Positions 6,007 through 14,671 of a DNA stretch of 64,000 bases are shown here, piece by piece. The position numbers were made by a program, and so were the translations under genes. This stretch comes from an uncultured Collinsella sp. (lineage in GTDB: Bacteria > Actinomycetota > Coriobacteriia > Coriobacteriales > Coriobacteriaceae): the NCBI GenBank assembly GCA_900541855.1, contig UQLD01000009.1:26508-90507 (forward strand), given 5' to 3'. The notes beneath the pieces are model-generated. The model searched no databases. It was given only the letters and a program-made list of their open reading frames with translations, and was not told where the DNA came from. How positions within the stretch are numbered: the stretch's first letter is position 1; every line of letters starts with the position of its first letter.

Positions 6007-8748
6007 TCACTCGTCGAGCAGGAGGTCCGAGGAGCCGAGGCGCTCTTCTCGCGCCGGGGCGGCGCTCACGCTTATGTAGTCGAAGACATATGCGATCTCG
6101 CTTACGGGAACCTCTACGCGATAGCGCGTCGAGATGCTCGAGAAGCTCTGCCTGAAGGACTCGATGAAATCGGCACGCTCCTCCTCGAAGCGGTCCTGGC
6201 CAACGTAGGTCTCAATGGGGTTTCTGGTAACAAGGCGCTCGACGAGACAGCAGAGGTGGACGTAGAGCCCAATGATGGCGTTGCTGCCGATCTTCTCGCC
6301 TGTCCTGCGCTGAAGCTCGTGCACGGCGCTCTCGATCTCGTGGAATAGCCGCTCCGGGTCGAGGATGGTGATGGAGCGGATGACGTTCTGCAGCGTCATG
6401 TTCGAGAGCAACTTCTCGTGGAAAGAAGAGAGCTCGGAAGCGTCAAGCCACCTGCCGAACACGGCATCGACCTTAGAGGCGGACGCCGTCGACATGATGT
6501 CCTCGAGGGCGACGAAGGGGATGGAGGCGACCCCGGGGTCTCCCGTGCCGATGACGGCGCAGACGCGGTGCTCGGAGAAAACGGCGTCGTTCGACCCGTT
6601 CGCGACGAGCTGCTTGAAGGGCCTCGTGAGCAGGCGCGCGCCTATGGTGCGCGGGAGGCTCTGCGAGACGAGCTGGCGTATCCTCTCCGCGGCGTCGACC
6701 CCGGACTCGGAGCAGAAGACGATGGCGTCCTCACGGTTGACGCGCTCGATCACCTTGCAGTGCGTCACGCACGCGGCGGTCGCATCGCCAAGAACCTCGG
6801 CGATGGACTTGCCGCCGAGCAGCCCGACCCCGATCTCGAGCGCAAGACCAGTAGAGACGTTGTTCACCACGCCGATAGTGGAGTCGGTAACGTTCTCGAG
6901 GGCCTTATAGGCCTCCTCCAAGGAGCCCATGTCGACGAGGAACACGACCCCGGTGCAGTAGGAATGGCGGTCGACGAGGCGCTGGAGCGGACCGACGATA
7001 TCCTTCAGCTGCTGGTCGTAGGGCATGTCGACCGCCTCGTACACATGCATGCCGAGCATACGGTTCGCCGCGTCGGCGATGCTCGTCGCCGTTGAGTAGC
7101 CGTGGGACAAGATGACGCAGAGCGTTCGAAGGGCCTTCGCGTCGCGAGACTCCGATGCGACGCACAGCGTCAGAAGCGTCTTCGTGAAGTGATCGAGCGA
7201 GATTCCCAGCGCCCCTTCCACGTCTGCGGCGACCTGATCGGAGACGCTCGAGGCAAACGGCAATTCGGAGGTCACGGCACCGAGGAGATGGGAGATTTGC
7301 TCCGCACAGGCAGACTTTCGCTTAGCCAGGCCGATGCCCGGCCACAACTGCAGGCAAATCTCCTGGGCCAGTAGAAAAGCGACCTTCCTCGAAAGCTCGA
7401 TGCCATAAGAAGAGCCTGCGTCGGCAAGGACCGCGCCCACGATGCGCTCGAAGGCGCGCGACCTCGAGGAGGTAACGCCGCGGCCGAAGATCAAGTGATC
7501 CTCAACGCCGCGCACAGCAGAGACAGCTTGCGAGACGAGCTCGGAGACAGAGAGCTCCCCGGCGCAGAATCGCTCATCGAGAGAGCACAGGGCATCGAGC
7601 GCCTGCTCGACCGGCCCTGTGCTCTCGGCGGCATCCAGGGACGCGTCGATCAGAACGCCATCGTCGGGCTGTTGATCGATCTGCGCGGAGGAGAGGAGCC
7701 CGCTGGGAAGAAGATACGGGCGAACGACGACGTAGTCGCCCTCGCGATTGAGGAACGCTTTGGCGCAGCAGTTCGTCACGCAGGCGCGCAAGCCGGCGAT
7801 GTTATCGGAAAAGTCCGCGTTCACGAGGCAACGGTATGCGCCGCGGCTAATCTTCACATCAGAACCGATTCGGCACCCCTCGCTGCGCAGGAAGCTCAAG
7901 ATGAGATCCTCGCGCTCCTCGGGGGTCCGCTCCTTGAGTGAGGGGACGCGGGCACAGATGGGCATTTTGCTGTAGGCCGAGGAAACCTTCAGGTCATCGG
8001 CGGAAAGCGTCGTCGAAAGAACGAGGCGAGCGCGCGGCGCATCCTGGGAGGCATCGAGCCCGAGGGCCGTCGCAAGGCAGTGCTCCATCGCAGAGGGAGA
8101 GAGTGCCTCGATGCCGTTGACAAAAACCACACCCCCGCGCGATTTCGCGATCGACTCGTCAAGAAGCCCGTTGAACGAGGCGGCGTCCGGGACCCCGGCG
8201 CAGTCGATGCGCGCATAGGAGGAGTCGCGGGACAGCAAGCCCTGGTTCTTGCCGTACTCGTACACAAGGCGAGAAAGGAAAGACTTACCGACACCCACGC
8301 CGCCGCTCAAGAGGATGGGTAGGCCAAACGGAGGGTACTGAGCCGCAGCCTTGCACTGCTCGACAACGGAGCTGAGGCTCAGGTCGAAGCCCACGGCACG
8401 CGCGAAGTCGCGGTGATCGGCGATTCCCGTCGCCTGGATGAGGTCGGCGAGCGAGGCGTACTCGCTTGCAGAGAGCTTTACCTGAAAACGCTTCTGGAAC
8501 GCGCGGCGATGAAAATAACGGACAGGCCTGCCCGCCACCTTAACCACAAGGCCGGCGCGAACAAGGTCGTTGAGGTACTGGCTCGCCAGGCTCCTGGAGA
8601 TGATGAGCGTCTCGGCGATGTCGGAGGTGGACAAACGGGCAAGGTCGTCGAGCGAGACGGCAGAGGTAAGGGCCTCGAGATGCTCGAGAATCCTGTCCCT
8701 CATGTCGACGGGTTTCTTTGCCAAGCTGTCCTGTGTGGTCTTGTCCAT
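6007..8748 (-). CDS. LevR-like PTS-regulated transcriptional regulator with degenerate AAA+ domain
   Basis: A 913-aa regulator with LevR/ManR architecture: N-terminal winged HTH (about 15-75), AAA+ domain (about 110-340), a degenerate PRD (about 400-520), an EIIA-Man-like domain with its histidine in VILSHGYSTATS (His549), an EIIB-Gat-like domain with a cysteine in IVFCSESG (Cys679), and a C-terminal PRD containing GLYVHLCCLVERL. Walker A is kept (LSGGVGVGKS, about 148-156). The GAFTGA loop that contacts sigma-54 is missing: the sequence passes from DCAGVPDAASF straight to GLLDESIAKSRGG. The Walker B acids are replaced (VVFVNGIEAL in place of ILFLDE). It therefore probably acts without sigma-54. 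It lies immediately upstream of the PTS operon it presumably controls. Confidence 0.88.
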   Translation of the reverse strand: MDKTTQDSLAKKPVDMRDRILEHLEALTSAVSLDDLARLSTSDIAETLIISRSLASQYLNDLVRAGLVVKVAGRPVRYFHRRAFQKRFQVKLSASEYASLADLIQATGIADHRDFARAVGFDLSLSSVVEQCKAAAQYPPFGLPILLSGGVGVGKSFLSRLVYEYGKNQGLLSRDSSYARIDCAGVPDAASFNGLLDESIAKSRGGVVFVNGIEALSPSAMEHCLATALGLDASQDAPRARLVLSTTLSADDLKVSSAYSKMPICARVPSLKERTPEEREDLILSFLRSEGCRIGSDVKISRGAYRCLVNADFSDNIAGLRACVTNCCAKAFLNREGDYVVVRPYLLPSGLLSSAQIDQQPDDGVLIDASLDAAESTGPVEQALDALCSLDERFCAGELSVSELVSQAVSAVRGVEDHLIFGRGVTSSRSRAFERIVGAVLADAGSSYGIELSRKVAFLLAQEICLQLWPGIGLAKRKSACAEQISHLLGAVTSELPFASSVSDQVAADVEGALGISLDHFTKTLLTLCVASESRDAKALRTLCVILSHGYSTATSIADAANRMLGMHVYEAVDMPYDQQLKDIVGPLQRLVDRHSYCTGVVFLVDMGSLEEAYKALENVTDSTIGVVNNVSTGLALEIGVGLLGGKSIAEVLGDATAACVTHCKVIERVNREDAIVFCSESGVDAAERIRQLVSQSLPRTIGARLLTRPFKQLVANGSNDAVFSEHRVCAVIGTGDPGVASIPFVALEDIMSTASASKVDAVFGRWLDASELSSFHEKLLSNMTLQNVIRSITILDPERLFHEIESAVHELQRRTGEKIGSNAIIGLYVHLCCLVERLVTRNPIETYVGQDRFEEERADFIESFRQSFSSISTRYRVEVPVSEIAYVFDYISVSAAPAREERLGSSDLLLDE

Positions 8749-8924
8749 GACTTCTTACCTCCTCGTACAAGGAGTATAAGGGGAGAACAGAGAACGGAAG
8801 GGGGCGCGTGGGGGAATCAACAGCTCCGAGGAAAAGTCCACCACTTGAGGGGCAGAAAGCAACGGTCATTGAACATTCAGGGCCGACGCTCAACACTTCG
8901 GCTCGACACTTCGCTTTGGAAAGG

Positions 8925-9015
8925 GCCCTGCGCGATGGTGCAGCCCTCCATCTCGCAGCACAGGTCGCCGAAGGTCGCGAGGATGCGCTCCTTCTGTTCC
9001 GTGGGCGAGACGGCT
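8925..9015 (-). pseudogene. Fragment resembling MTA/SAH nucleosidase
   Basis: On the minus strand one frame reads SPTEQKERILATFGDLCCEM followed by EGCTIAQG. This is close to the conserved segment of 5'-methylthioadenosine/S-adenosylhomocysteine nucleosidases (normally ...FGxLCCEMEGAAIAH...). The frame opens and closes within about 30 codons, with no start and no continuation of the family fold, so only a relic remains. Recognition rests on one motif and is tentative. Confidence 0.5.
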
Positions 9016-9064
9016 CGGTGGGCAAGGTCTTCTCAAAAAGGTCGTCCGACGCCGCAAGACCTCG

Positions 9065-9232
9065 ATGACCGACTACCGCCTCGAGCAAGTGGCGGATTAC
9101 CTCTGCACCATCGAACTTGCCTTGGTCAAGTGCGAGGCCAAGGAGAACGGTGAGACGTACAACAAGTTCTTCGGAGGTATAGGCTCTTTCAAAAGGAACT
9201 GGCTCAAGCAAGCCCGCAGCAAGCGGATATAG
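9065..9232 (+). CDS. Small hypothetical protein or gene remnant
   Basis: An ATG-initiated 55-aa frame starting MTDYRLEQVADYL and ending NWLKQARSKRI, rich in charged residues with protein-like composition. The same frame stays open upstream (GGQGLLKKVVRRRKTS), so it may be the C-terminal end of a longer, decayed gene. No ribosome site is obvious. I do not recognise the family; a mobile-element or phage origin is possible but not shown. Confidence 0.35.
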   Translation: MTDYRLEQVADYLCTIELALVKCEAKENGETYNKFFGGIGSFKRNWLKQARSKRI

Positions 9233-9437
9233 GTGGTCTCGCGGTTTCGCAAGGAACGGCCAGCTCTCCTCTGGCGAGGAACTCCGGGCGACGTGCCTCG
9301 AGCGGCAGAAGCTGAAGCGCAAGCAGAAGCAGCGCGGGCATTGATCGGTGCCGACATGGGCCCAGACGTGAACAGTGCTACGTCCCCTGTTCACGGGGCG
9401 CGAAACCGCAAAGGTTGCACAGAGGTTGCAAAATAAG

Positions 9438-9471
9438 AAGCCCCCGACCTGTTTTCGCAGGCCAGAGGCTT
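9438..9471 (-). terminator. Terminator after guaA
   Basis: Inverted repeat AAGCCTCTGGCCTG / CAGGTCGGGGGCTT on the minus strand (14 bp with G-T pairs, 6-nt loop), followed by CTTATTTTG. It lies 19 bp past the guaA stop. Confidence 0.75.
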
Positions 9472-9489
9472 GAAATCAACGAATATCGT

Positions 9490-11088
9490 TTATTCCCACT
9501 CGATGGTCGCGGGCGGCTTGGACGTGATGTCGTAGCACACGCGGTTGGCGCCGGGAACCTCGGCCACGATGCGGCCGGAGATGCGAGCCAGCACGTCGTA
9601 AGGCAGCTTGGCCCAGTCGGCGGTCATGGCATCGCTGGACTCGACGGCACGCAGGATGATCGGGCGCTGATAGGTGCGCTCGTCGCCCATAACGCCGACG
9701 GACTTGATATCAGGCAGGACCGCGAAATACTGCCAGCAGCTGTGCTCGGAGTTGCGCTCGCCGGTCTGTTCAAACAGACGCTGGTTGTAGGCGTCAAGCT
9801 CCTCGCGCACGATGGCGTCGGCGTTCTTGAGGATCTCGAGCTTCTCCTTGTCGACCGCACCGATGATGCGGATGGCCAGACCCGGGCCCGGGAAAGGCTG
9901 GCGGAACACGATGTGACCCGGCAGGCCCAGTGCCAGACCAAGTGCGCGGACCTCGTCCTTAAAGAAGTGGTCGAGCGGCTCAATGAGGTCGAAGTGTACG
10001 CCCTCGGGGAACGGGATCAGGTTGTGATGGCTCTTGATGGTGGCCGTCTTGCCGCCCGTCTTGCGAGCGCCGGACTCGATGATGTCGGGGTAGATGGTGC
10101 CCTGAGCCAGGTACTTGACCGGCTTGCCATCGGTCTCGAGCTGCTGCGCCACGGCGAAGAACTCTTTCCAGAACTGCGTACCGATGATGCGGCGCTTCTC
10201 CTCGGGCTCGGTCACGCCGGCCAGAAGCTCGGCATAGCGGTCCTCGGCGTGGACGTGGATAAAGTCGACGTCAAACTGCTTGGTGAAGACCTCCTCCACC
10301 TGCTCGGGCTCGCCCTTGCGCAGCAGGCCGTGGTTGATGAACACGCAGGTCATCTGCTTGCCCACGGCGCGAGCGCCCAGCGCAGCCACGACGGAGGAGT
10401 CGACGCCGCCGGACAGGGCCAGAATCACGCGGTCGTCGCCGACCTTCTCGCGGAAGTCTGCCGTCATGGTCTCGACCAGGTTGTCCATGCTCCAGTTGGG
10501 CTCCAGGCCACAGATCTCAAACAGGAAGTTGCTCAGCAGCTGCTGACCGTACTCGGAATGCTTGACCTCGGGATGGAACTGCGTGGTGAAAATCTTGCGC
10601 TCGACGCACTCCATAGCGGCAACCGGGCACACGTCGGTGCTGGCGGTAACGGTAAAGCCCTCGGGCACCTCAGACACGGCGTCGCGGTGGCTCATCCACA
10701 CGGTCTGCTCCATGGGCGTGGAGTTAAAGAGCTTGGCGCCGGCCGTGCGCGTGATGGTAGCGCGGCCGTACTCGCCCACCTCGGAGTGGCCAACCTTGCC
10801 GCCGAGCGTCACAGCCGTAATCTGATGGCCGTAGCAAAAGCCCAGGACGGGAAGGCCCAGGTCAAAGATGGCGGGATCGATGGACGGAGCGTCCTCGGCA
10901 TACACAGAAGCCGGGCCGCCGGAAAGGATGAGCGCAGAGGCGTTCATCTCGCGAATCTCGTCGGCCGAGATGTCGCAGGGGACAATCTCGGAATACACGT
11001 TGAGGTCGCGGACGCGACGGGCAATGAGCTGACCGTACTGCGCACCAAAGTCGAGTACGAGGACCTTTGCGGAAGCCTTTTGATCCAT
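9490..11088 (-). CDS. guaA: GMP synthase (glutamine-hydrolysing)
   Basis: A 532-aa enzyme converting XMP to GMP with ATP and glutamine. The N-terminal class I glutamine amidotransferase domain has its nucleophile cysteine in VLGFCYGHQ and a catalytic His/Glu pair in TTQFHPEVKHSE. The ATP pyrophosphatase domain has the PP-loop ILALSGGVDSSVVAA. The C-terminal dimerisation domain ends KPPATIEWE, the normal GuaA terminus. Length is normal. It is transcribed alone, with its own terminator. Confidence 0.97.
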   Translation of the reverse strand: MDQKASAKVLVLDFGAQYGQLIARRVRDLNVYSEIVPCDISADEIREMNASALILSGGPASVYAEDAPSIDPAIFDLGLPVLGFCYGHQITAVTLGGKVGHSEVGEYGRATITRTAGAKLFNSTPMEQTVWMSHRDAVSEVPEGFTVTASTDVCPVAAMECVERKIFTTQFHPEVKHSEYGQQLLSNFLFEICGLEPNWSMDNLVETMTADFREKVGDDRVILALSGGVDSSVVAALGARAVGKQMTCVFINHGLLRKGEPEQVEEVFTKQFDVDFIHVHAEDRYAELLAGVTEPEEKRRIIGTQFWKEFFAVAQQLETDGKPVKYLAQGTIYPDIIESGARKTGGKTATIKSHHNLIPFPEGVHFDLIEPLDHFFKDEVRALGLALGLPGHIVFRQPFPGPGLAIRIIGAVDKEKLEILKNADAIVREELDAYNQRLFEQTGERNSEHSCWQYFAVLPDIKSVGVMGDERTYQRPIILRAVESSDAMTADWAKLPYDVLARISGRIVAEVPGANRVCYDITSKPPATIEWE

Positions 11089-11243
11089 GGTTTCCCCCTC
11101 TTGTTGGCGGGGAGCCGGTGCCCACCCGCGCGAATAAACGAAAACAGCTTACATAGTGTACACGTTATATGGGGTTTCTCGTCCCTCACAGCCATCAGCG
11201 CACGGCAAACGCACGACCTGGGCCCTATCTGACGGCGATTGAA

Positions 11244-11279
11244 GTATTACCAAACGTTACAGATGATGTAATACGTTTG
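11244..11279. promoter_or_regulatory. Inverted repeats upstream of asparaginase gene
   Basis: Nested inverted repeats GTATTAC...GTAATAC (11244-11250 with 11267-11273) and CAAACG...CGTTTG (11251-11256 with 11274-11279) lie in AT-rich DNA about 80 bp before the asparaginase start. They may be an operator for asnA or guaA, which are divergent here. Confidence 0.4.
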
Positions 11280-11355
11280 AACATTGGACGCCCTGTGCCA
11301 CAATACTGCCGAACGACTCCGCCTCTGCGGCGGCAAATACGATAGGAATACCAGC

Positions 11356-12369
11356 ATGAAGCGCATCCTTCTCATCGCCACGGGCGGCACCATCGCATCG
11401 ACCGAGGACGGCAACGGCCTCTCCCCCGCCCTGACCGGTGAGGAGCTCGCCCAGAGCGTCCCCGAGATCTCGGGCCTCTGCGAGCTCGACGTCGTGCAGC
11501 CCATGAACATCGACAGCACCAATATGCGCCCCAGTGACTGGATGCGTATCCGCGACGTCATCGTCGAGGGTTATGCCGACCACGACGGCTTCGTGATTCT
11601 ACACGGCACCGACACCATGAGCTACACCGCGGCAGCGCTTTCCTACCTGATTCAGGACAGCCCCAAGCCCATCGTGCTCACCGGCTCGCAAAAGCCCATG
11701 GGCAACCCATTTACTGACGCCAAACTCAACCTGTACCAGAGCCTGCTCTATGCGCTCGACGAGCATTCGCACGACGTCTCGATCGTGTTTGGCGGCGTCG
11801 CCATTGCCGGCACGCGCGCCCGCAAACAGCGCACCATGAGCTTTAACGCGTTCATTAGCGTCAACTATCCGCCCATCGCCTATATCCGCAACGACCGCAT
11901 CGTGCGCAACGGGCTCCACGGCACTCGTCAGGGCGAAAACCCGGTGCGTTTCTACGACAGCATCGACCCGCGCGTATTTGTACTCAAGCTTACGCCCGGC
12001 GTAAACCCGGGCATCCTCGACGCCCTTGCCGATAGCTACGACGCCGTGATTCTGGAGACCTTTGGCATTGGCGGTATCCCCGAGTTTGGCGAGTCGGGCG
12101 AGTCGTTCCAAGAGGCAATTTTCCGCTGGGTCGATTCGGGCCGCACTGTCGTTATGACCACACAGGTCCCCGAGGAGGGCCTCGATTTGGGTGTTTATGA
12201 GGTCGGCCGTGCCTACGCCGACCATCCGGGCATTCTACGCGGCGACGATATGACAACCGAGACGCTCGTGGCCAAAACCATGTGGGCACTCGGCCAGTCA
12301 CGTGATGCGGCAGAGATTCAACGCCTGTTCTACAGCCAAGTCAATCACGACCGTATCCCGATGGTGTAA
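11356..12369 (+). CDS. ansA: L-asparaginase
   Basis: A 337-aa asparaginase hydrolysing L-asparagine to aspartate and ammonia. The first catalytic threonine is in LIATGGTIAST (residues about 5-15), and the second catalytic Thr-Asp pair is in LHGTDTMSYTA. SQKPMGNPFTDA follows. The start at 11356 (MKRILLIATGG) places the catalytic motif at its usual distance from the N-terminus and has AGGAA upstream; the open frame extends to 11284 without homology. There is no signal peptide, so it is the cytoplasmic type I form. Confidence 0.92.
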   Translation: MKRILLIATGGTIASTEDGNGLSPALTGEELAQSVPEISGLCELDVVQPMNIDSTNMRPSDWMRIRDVIVEGYADHDGFVILHGTDTMSYTAAALSYLIQDSPKPIVLTGSQKPMGNPFTDAKLNLYQSLLYALDEHSHDVSIVFGGVAIAGTRARKQRTMSFNAFISVNYPPIAYIRNDRIVRNGLHGTRQGENPVRFYDSIDPRVFVLKLTPGVNPGILDALADSYDAVILETFGIGGIPEFGESGESFQEAIFRWVDSGRTVVMTTQVPEEGLDLGVYEVGRAYADHPGILRGDDMTTETLVAKTMWALGQSRDAAEIQRLFYSQVNHDRIPMV

Positions 12370-12391
12370 TTCAGTTTTCGACGGGTATCCC

Positions 12392-12610
12392 CTATTCGAT
12401 GCCCTCGAGAAGCTCCGATACCGTCATGCCAAGCGCGGGCGCAATCTTAAATAAAACCTTGAGCGTGAAATTTGCCGTCCCATCTTCGATTCGGTCGAGG
12501 TAGGGTCGGCTGATTCCTGTCGCCACGCAAAAATCGACCTTGGAGATACCAAGGGCCTTGCGCGTCCGCTCAACTCGCTCGCCAAGAATCTGTTTCGCAT
12601 GCTCATTCAT
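12392..12610 (-). CDS. Small XRE-family HTH regulator
   Basis: A 72-aa protein made almost entirely of a Cro/C1-type helix-turn-helix: ISKVDFCVATGISRPYLDRI is the recognition region, and TLKVLFKIAPALGMTVSELL the following helices. The ATG at 12610 gives the usual compact fold; a TTG at 12634 is an alternative, since neither has a strong ribosome site. It is divergent from the gene at 12687, and the 16-bp palindrome in the gap is its likely operator. Similar single-domain XRE proteins act as antitoxins or autorepressors. Confidence 0.85.
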   Translation of the reverse strand: MNEHAKQILGERVERTRKALGISKVDFCVATGISRPYLDRIEDGTANFTLKVLFKIAPALGMTVSELLEGIE

Positions 12611-12643
12611 GCAGACGAGTCTGAAATGGAGCAAAACAAAAAC

Positions 12644-12659
12644 GTAAACTATAGTTTAC
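12644..12659. promoter_or_regulatory. 16-bp perfect palindrome, likely XRE operator
   Basis: The sequence GTAAACTATAGTTTAC is a perfect palindrome in the 76-bp space between the XRE gene and the divergent gene at 12687. Size, symmetry and AT content match operators of small Cro/HigA-type repressors. Confidence 0.65.
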
Positions 12660-12686
12660 ATTTTGCCGAATATACAGGAGTTTTCT

Positions 12687-13076
12687 ATGTCGGCTTGCTC
12701 AATTTGCATGCGTCAGAAATCACGCTGCTCAGACGGCGCGCAGCCCAAGCTTGTCGTCGTTGAGGCCGAATGCCTTTCCCCGGACGAACGCACAGCCTTT
12801 ACGCTGCTATCGAGCCGTGTTGCGACCGCACTGCTCCCCGACCCGGCGAGAGGCGAGCTCGCCGCTCAATGCCGAACGCACGGCTGCGCCCTTGACCAGG
12901 CCGTAGTAATAGCAACCAGCCAGCGTGGCCTGCCCCTCCTTTTAGAAGCCGGTATCGCGCTCTGCCTTCGCGGCGCCGGATACGAAAACGAGACCGCCGC
13001 CGATATGGTCTTTAAACCACGATCGAGCGGCGGCCTCGCAGCAGCCATTGAATATGCGTGCAGGCTCGTTGCCTAA
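12687..13076 (+). CDS. Unknown protein with a HAD-phosphatase-like C-terminal half
   Basis: A 129-aa protein beginning MSACSICMRQKSRC, with cysteines at residues 4, 7 and 14 that could bind a metal. The second half, QAVVIATSQRGLPLLLEAGI followed by GAGYENETAADMVF, resembles the C-terminal core of Cof-type HAD phosphatases (GDSxNDxPML... ADYVT), but the catalytic aspartates are not conserved (ATSQRG in place of GDSxND). The start is set by AGGAG six bases upstream. It is divergent from the XRE gene over a shared operator. Function unknown; probably not an active phosphatase. Confidence 0.6.
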   Translation: MSACSICMRQKSRCSDGAQPKLVVVEAECLSPDERTAFTLLSSRVATALLPDPARGELAAQCRTHGCALDQAVVIATSQRGLPLLLEAGIALCLRGAGYENETAADMVFKPRSSGGLAAAIEYACRLVA

Positions 13077-13085
13077 AAGGACAAG

Positions 13086-13469
13086 CTAGAAACCAAAGCC
13101 AAAGCCCGTTCCGGTAATCGCCGAATACATAAAGTAGACGTTGATCACGTTGAGGAACACACCCGTGATGCAACCGTTGCGCAGGTAGCGCTCGCACACG
13201 ATGCGCGCCATGGCGGCGGAATCCTCATTGTTCTTTGCCTGGCGTCCCGCCGTAAAGTACGTCGCCACGCTCAACAGCAGGTTGAGCACCGGAAGTGCCA
13301 GCAGCTCGTAGCTCTTGCCCCAGCGCGTCACCTCGCCGGCGGCATTAAACTTCGTTGCCACCTCGGGACCAATGTTGGGGATAACACACGCTGCGACCAC
13401 CAGCGGAAGCACTGCAAGTACCAGCAGCGCGATGCCCATGTAGCCGGCTTTTTTGCCATATTTAAACAT
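13086..13469 (-). CDS. DUF1648-like small membrane protein
   Basis: A 127-aa membrane protein. The N-terminal hydrophobic helix (about 10-30) is followed by IPNIGPEVATKFNAAGEVTR, which matches the DUF1648 pattern (a P...HFN..G.. motif after the first helix). Further hydrophobic segments lie at about 55-75 and 98-120, giving about three helices. The C-terminus is glycine-phenylalanine rich (GTGFGFGF). It follows ychF by 11 bp on the same strand, so it is probably co-transcribed. Role unknown. Confidence 0.65.
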   Translation of the reverse strand: MFKYGKKAGYMGIALLVLAVLPLVVAACVIPNIGPEVATKFNAAGEVTRWGKSYELLALPVLNLLLSVATYFTAGRQAKNNEDSAAMARIVCERYLRNGCITGVFLNVINVYFMYSAITGTGFGFGF

Positions 13470-13480
13470 GCGCGTCGTCC

Positions 13481-14557
13481 TTACACGTTAAAGCGGAAGT
13501 GCACGACGTCGCCATCAGCCATGACATACTCTTTGCCCTCGATGCGCAGCTTGCCGGCGGCCTTGGCGCCCTGCTCACCGCCGAGCTCGATGTAGTCGTC
13601 ATAGCCAATGACCTCGGCCTTAATAAAGCCACGCTCAAAGTCGGTGTGGATGACACCGGCGGCCTGCGGGGCGGTCGCGCCCTGACGCACCGTCCAGGCC
13701 TTGACCTCCATCTCGCCGGCCGTAAAGAACGACTGCAGGCCGAGCAGCTTGTAGGCAGCCTGAGCGAGCACGTCCAGGCCGGGCTGTTCCAGGCCCAGGC
13801 TTTCCAGGTAGTCGGCGGCGTCCTCGGGATCGAGCTCGGAAAGCTCGGCCTCGATCTTGGCGCAGATAGGCAGCGGCTTGACGCCGTCGATGGGTGCCAG
13901 ATCGTCGTTGAGCATATCCTCGTCCACGTTGGCCACATACAGGATGGGCTTCATGGTGAGCAGGAACAGGCCCTTGGCGGCGGCACGCTCCTCGTCGGTC
14001 ATCTCCATGGATGCGGCGCGCTTGCCCTCGTTGAGCCAGGCAAGCAGGCGCTTGGCCACCTCGAACTTGGGCATGAGCTCCTTGTCGCGCTTGGCCTCCT
14101 TCTCGAGCTTGGGCAGCTGCTTCTCGAGCGTGCCCATGTCGGCCAGGATAAGCTCGGTCATGATAGTGTCGGCATCGCCGGCGGGATCGACGAACTCGCC
14201 GGTGCGACCCACCTCGCGCATAACGTTGGGATCCTTAAAGTAGCGCACGACCTCACAGATGGCATCGGTCTCGCGTATGTTTGCCAGGAACTGGTTGCCC
14301 AGACCCTCGCCCTCGTTAGCGCCCTTCACCAGACCTGCGATGTCGACGAACTCGACCGTCGCCGGCACGATGCGACCCGGGTGAACGATGTCGGCGAGCT
14401 TTTGCAAGCGGCTATCGGGCACGTCGACGATACCCACGTTGGGGTCGATCGTGGCGAACGGGTAGTTGGCGGCAAGGCCGGTCTTTTTGGTAAGCGCGGT
14501 GAACAGCGTCGACTTGCCCACGTTGGGCAGGCCCACGATACCGATGGAAAGGGACAC
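13481..14557 (-). CDS. ychF: Redox-regulated ATPase YchF (Obg-like)
   Basis: A 358-aa P-loop protein of the Obg family that prefers ATP and binds ribosomes. The G1 loop is GLPNVGKSTLFTAL (residues about 8-21), the G3 region VEFVDIAGLVKGA, and the variant G4 LYVANVDED in place of NKxD, as is typical of YchF. A coiled-coil arm precedes a C-terminal TGS domain ending YVMADGDVVHFRFNV. Length is normal. A likely -10 element (TATACT) lies upstream on the minus strand, beside the terminator at 14601-14643. Confidence 0.97.
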   Translation of the reverse strand: MSLSIGIVGLPNVGKSTLFTALTKKTGLAANYPFATIDPNVGIVDVPDSRLQKLADIVHPGRIVPATVEFVDIAGLVKGANEGEGLGNQFLANIRETDAICEVVRYFKDPNVMREVGRTGEFVDPAGDADTIMTELILADMGTLEKQLPKLEKEAKRDKELMPKFEVAKRLLAWLNEGKRAASMEMTDEERAAAKGLFLLTMKPILYVANVDEDMLNDDLAPIDGVKPLPICAKIEAELSELDPEDAADYLESLGLEQPGLDVLAQAAYKLLGLQSFFTAGEMEVKAWTVRQGATAPQAAGVIHTDFERGFIKAEVIGYDDYIELGGEQGAKAAGKLRIEGKEYVMADGDVVHFRFNV

Positions 14558-14600
14558 GACAGCTCCTTTTGGTACAGGTACTTCAAACCGTATTAGTATA

Positions 14601-14643
14601 GCGCCGCCGCAGCATCCGGGCGAATCCGGACACCGCGGCGGCG
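14601..14643 (-). terminator. GC-rich hairpin after the ferredoxin gene
   Basis: Ten-base arms GCGCCGCCGC and GCGGCGGCGC enclose a second small stem (CCGGGCGAATCCGG). It lies just past the ferredoxin stop, but the T tract is poor. Confidence 0.55.
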
Positions 14644-14671
14644 CAAATGAAGCAGAGATAGAGCTCGCTGA

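Larger units (their letters stand above)
8749..9489. other. Gene-poor stretch with decayed coding remnants
   Basis: These 741 bp hold no intact recognisable gene. Visible are a short minus-strand piece resembling a nucleosidase (8925-9015), a 55-codon plus-strand frame (9065-9232), a hairpin with arms 9368-9375 and 9387-9394 (GTGAACAG/CTGTTCAC), and the guaA terminator. The upstream part of the LevR-like gene, with a GAGG ribosome site, ends near 8765. Confidence 0.6.

Noticed and set aside
9415..11232. Plus-strand 605-codon frame antisense to guaA
   Set aside because: Same artefact; guaA on the other strand is certain.
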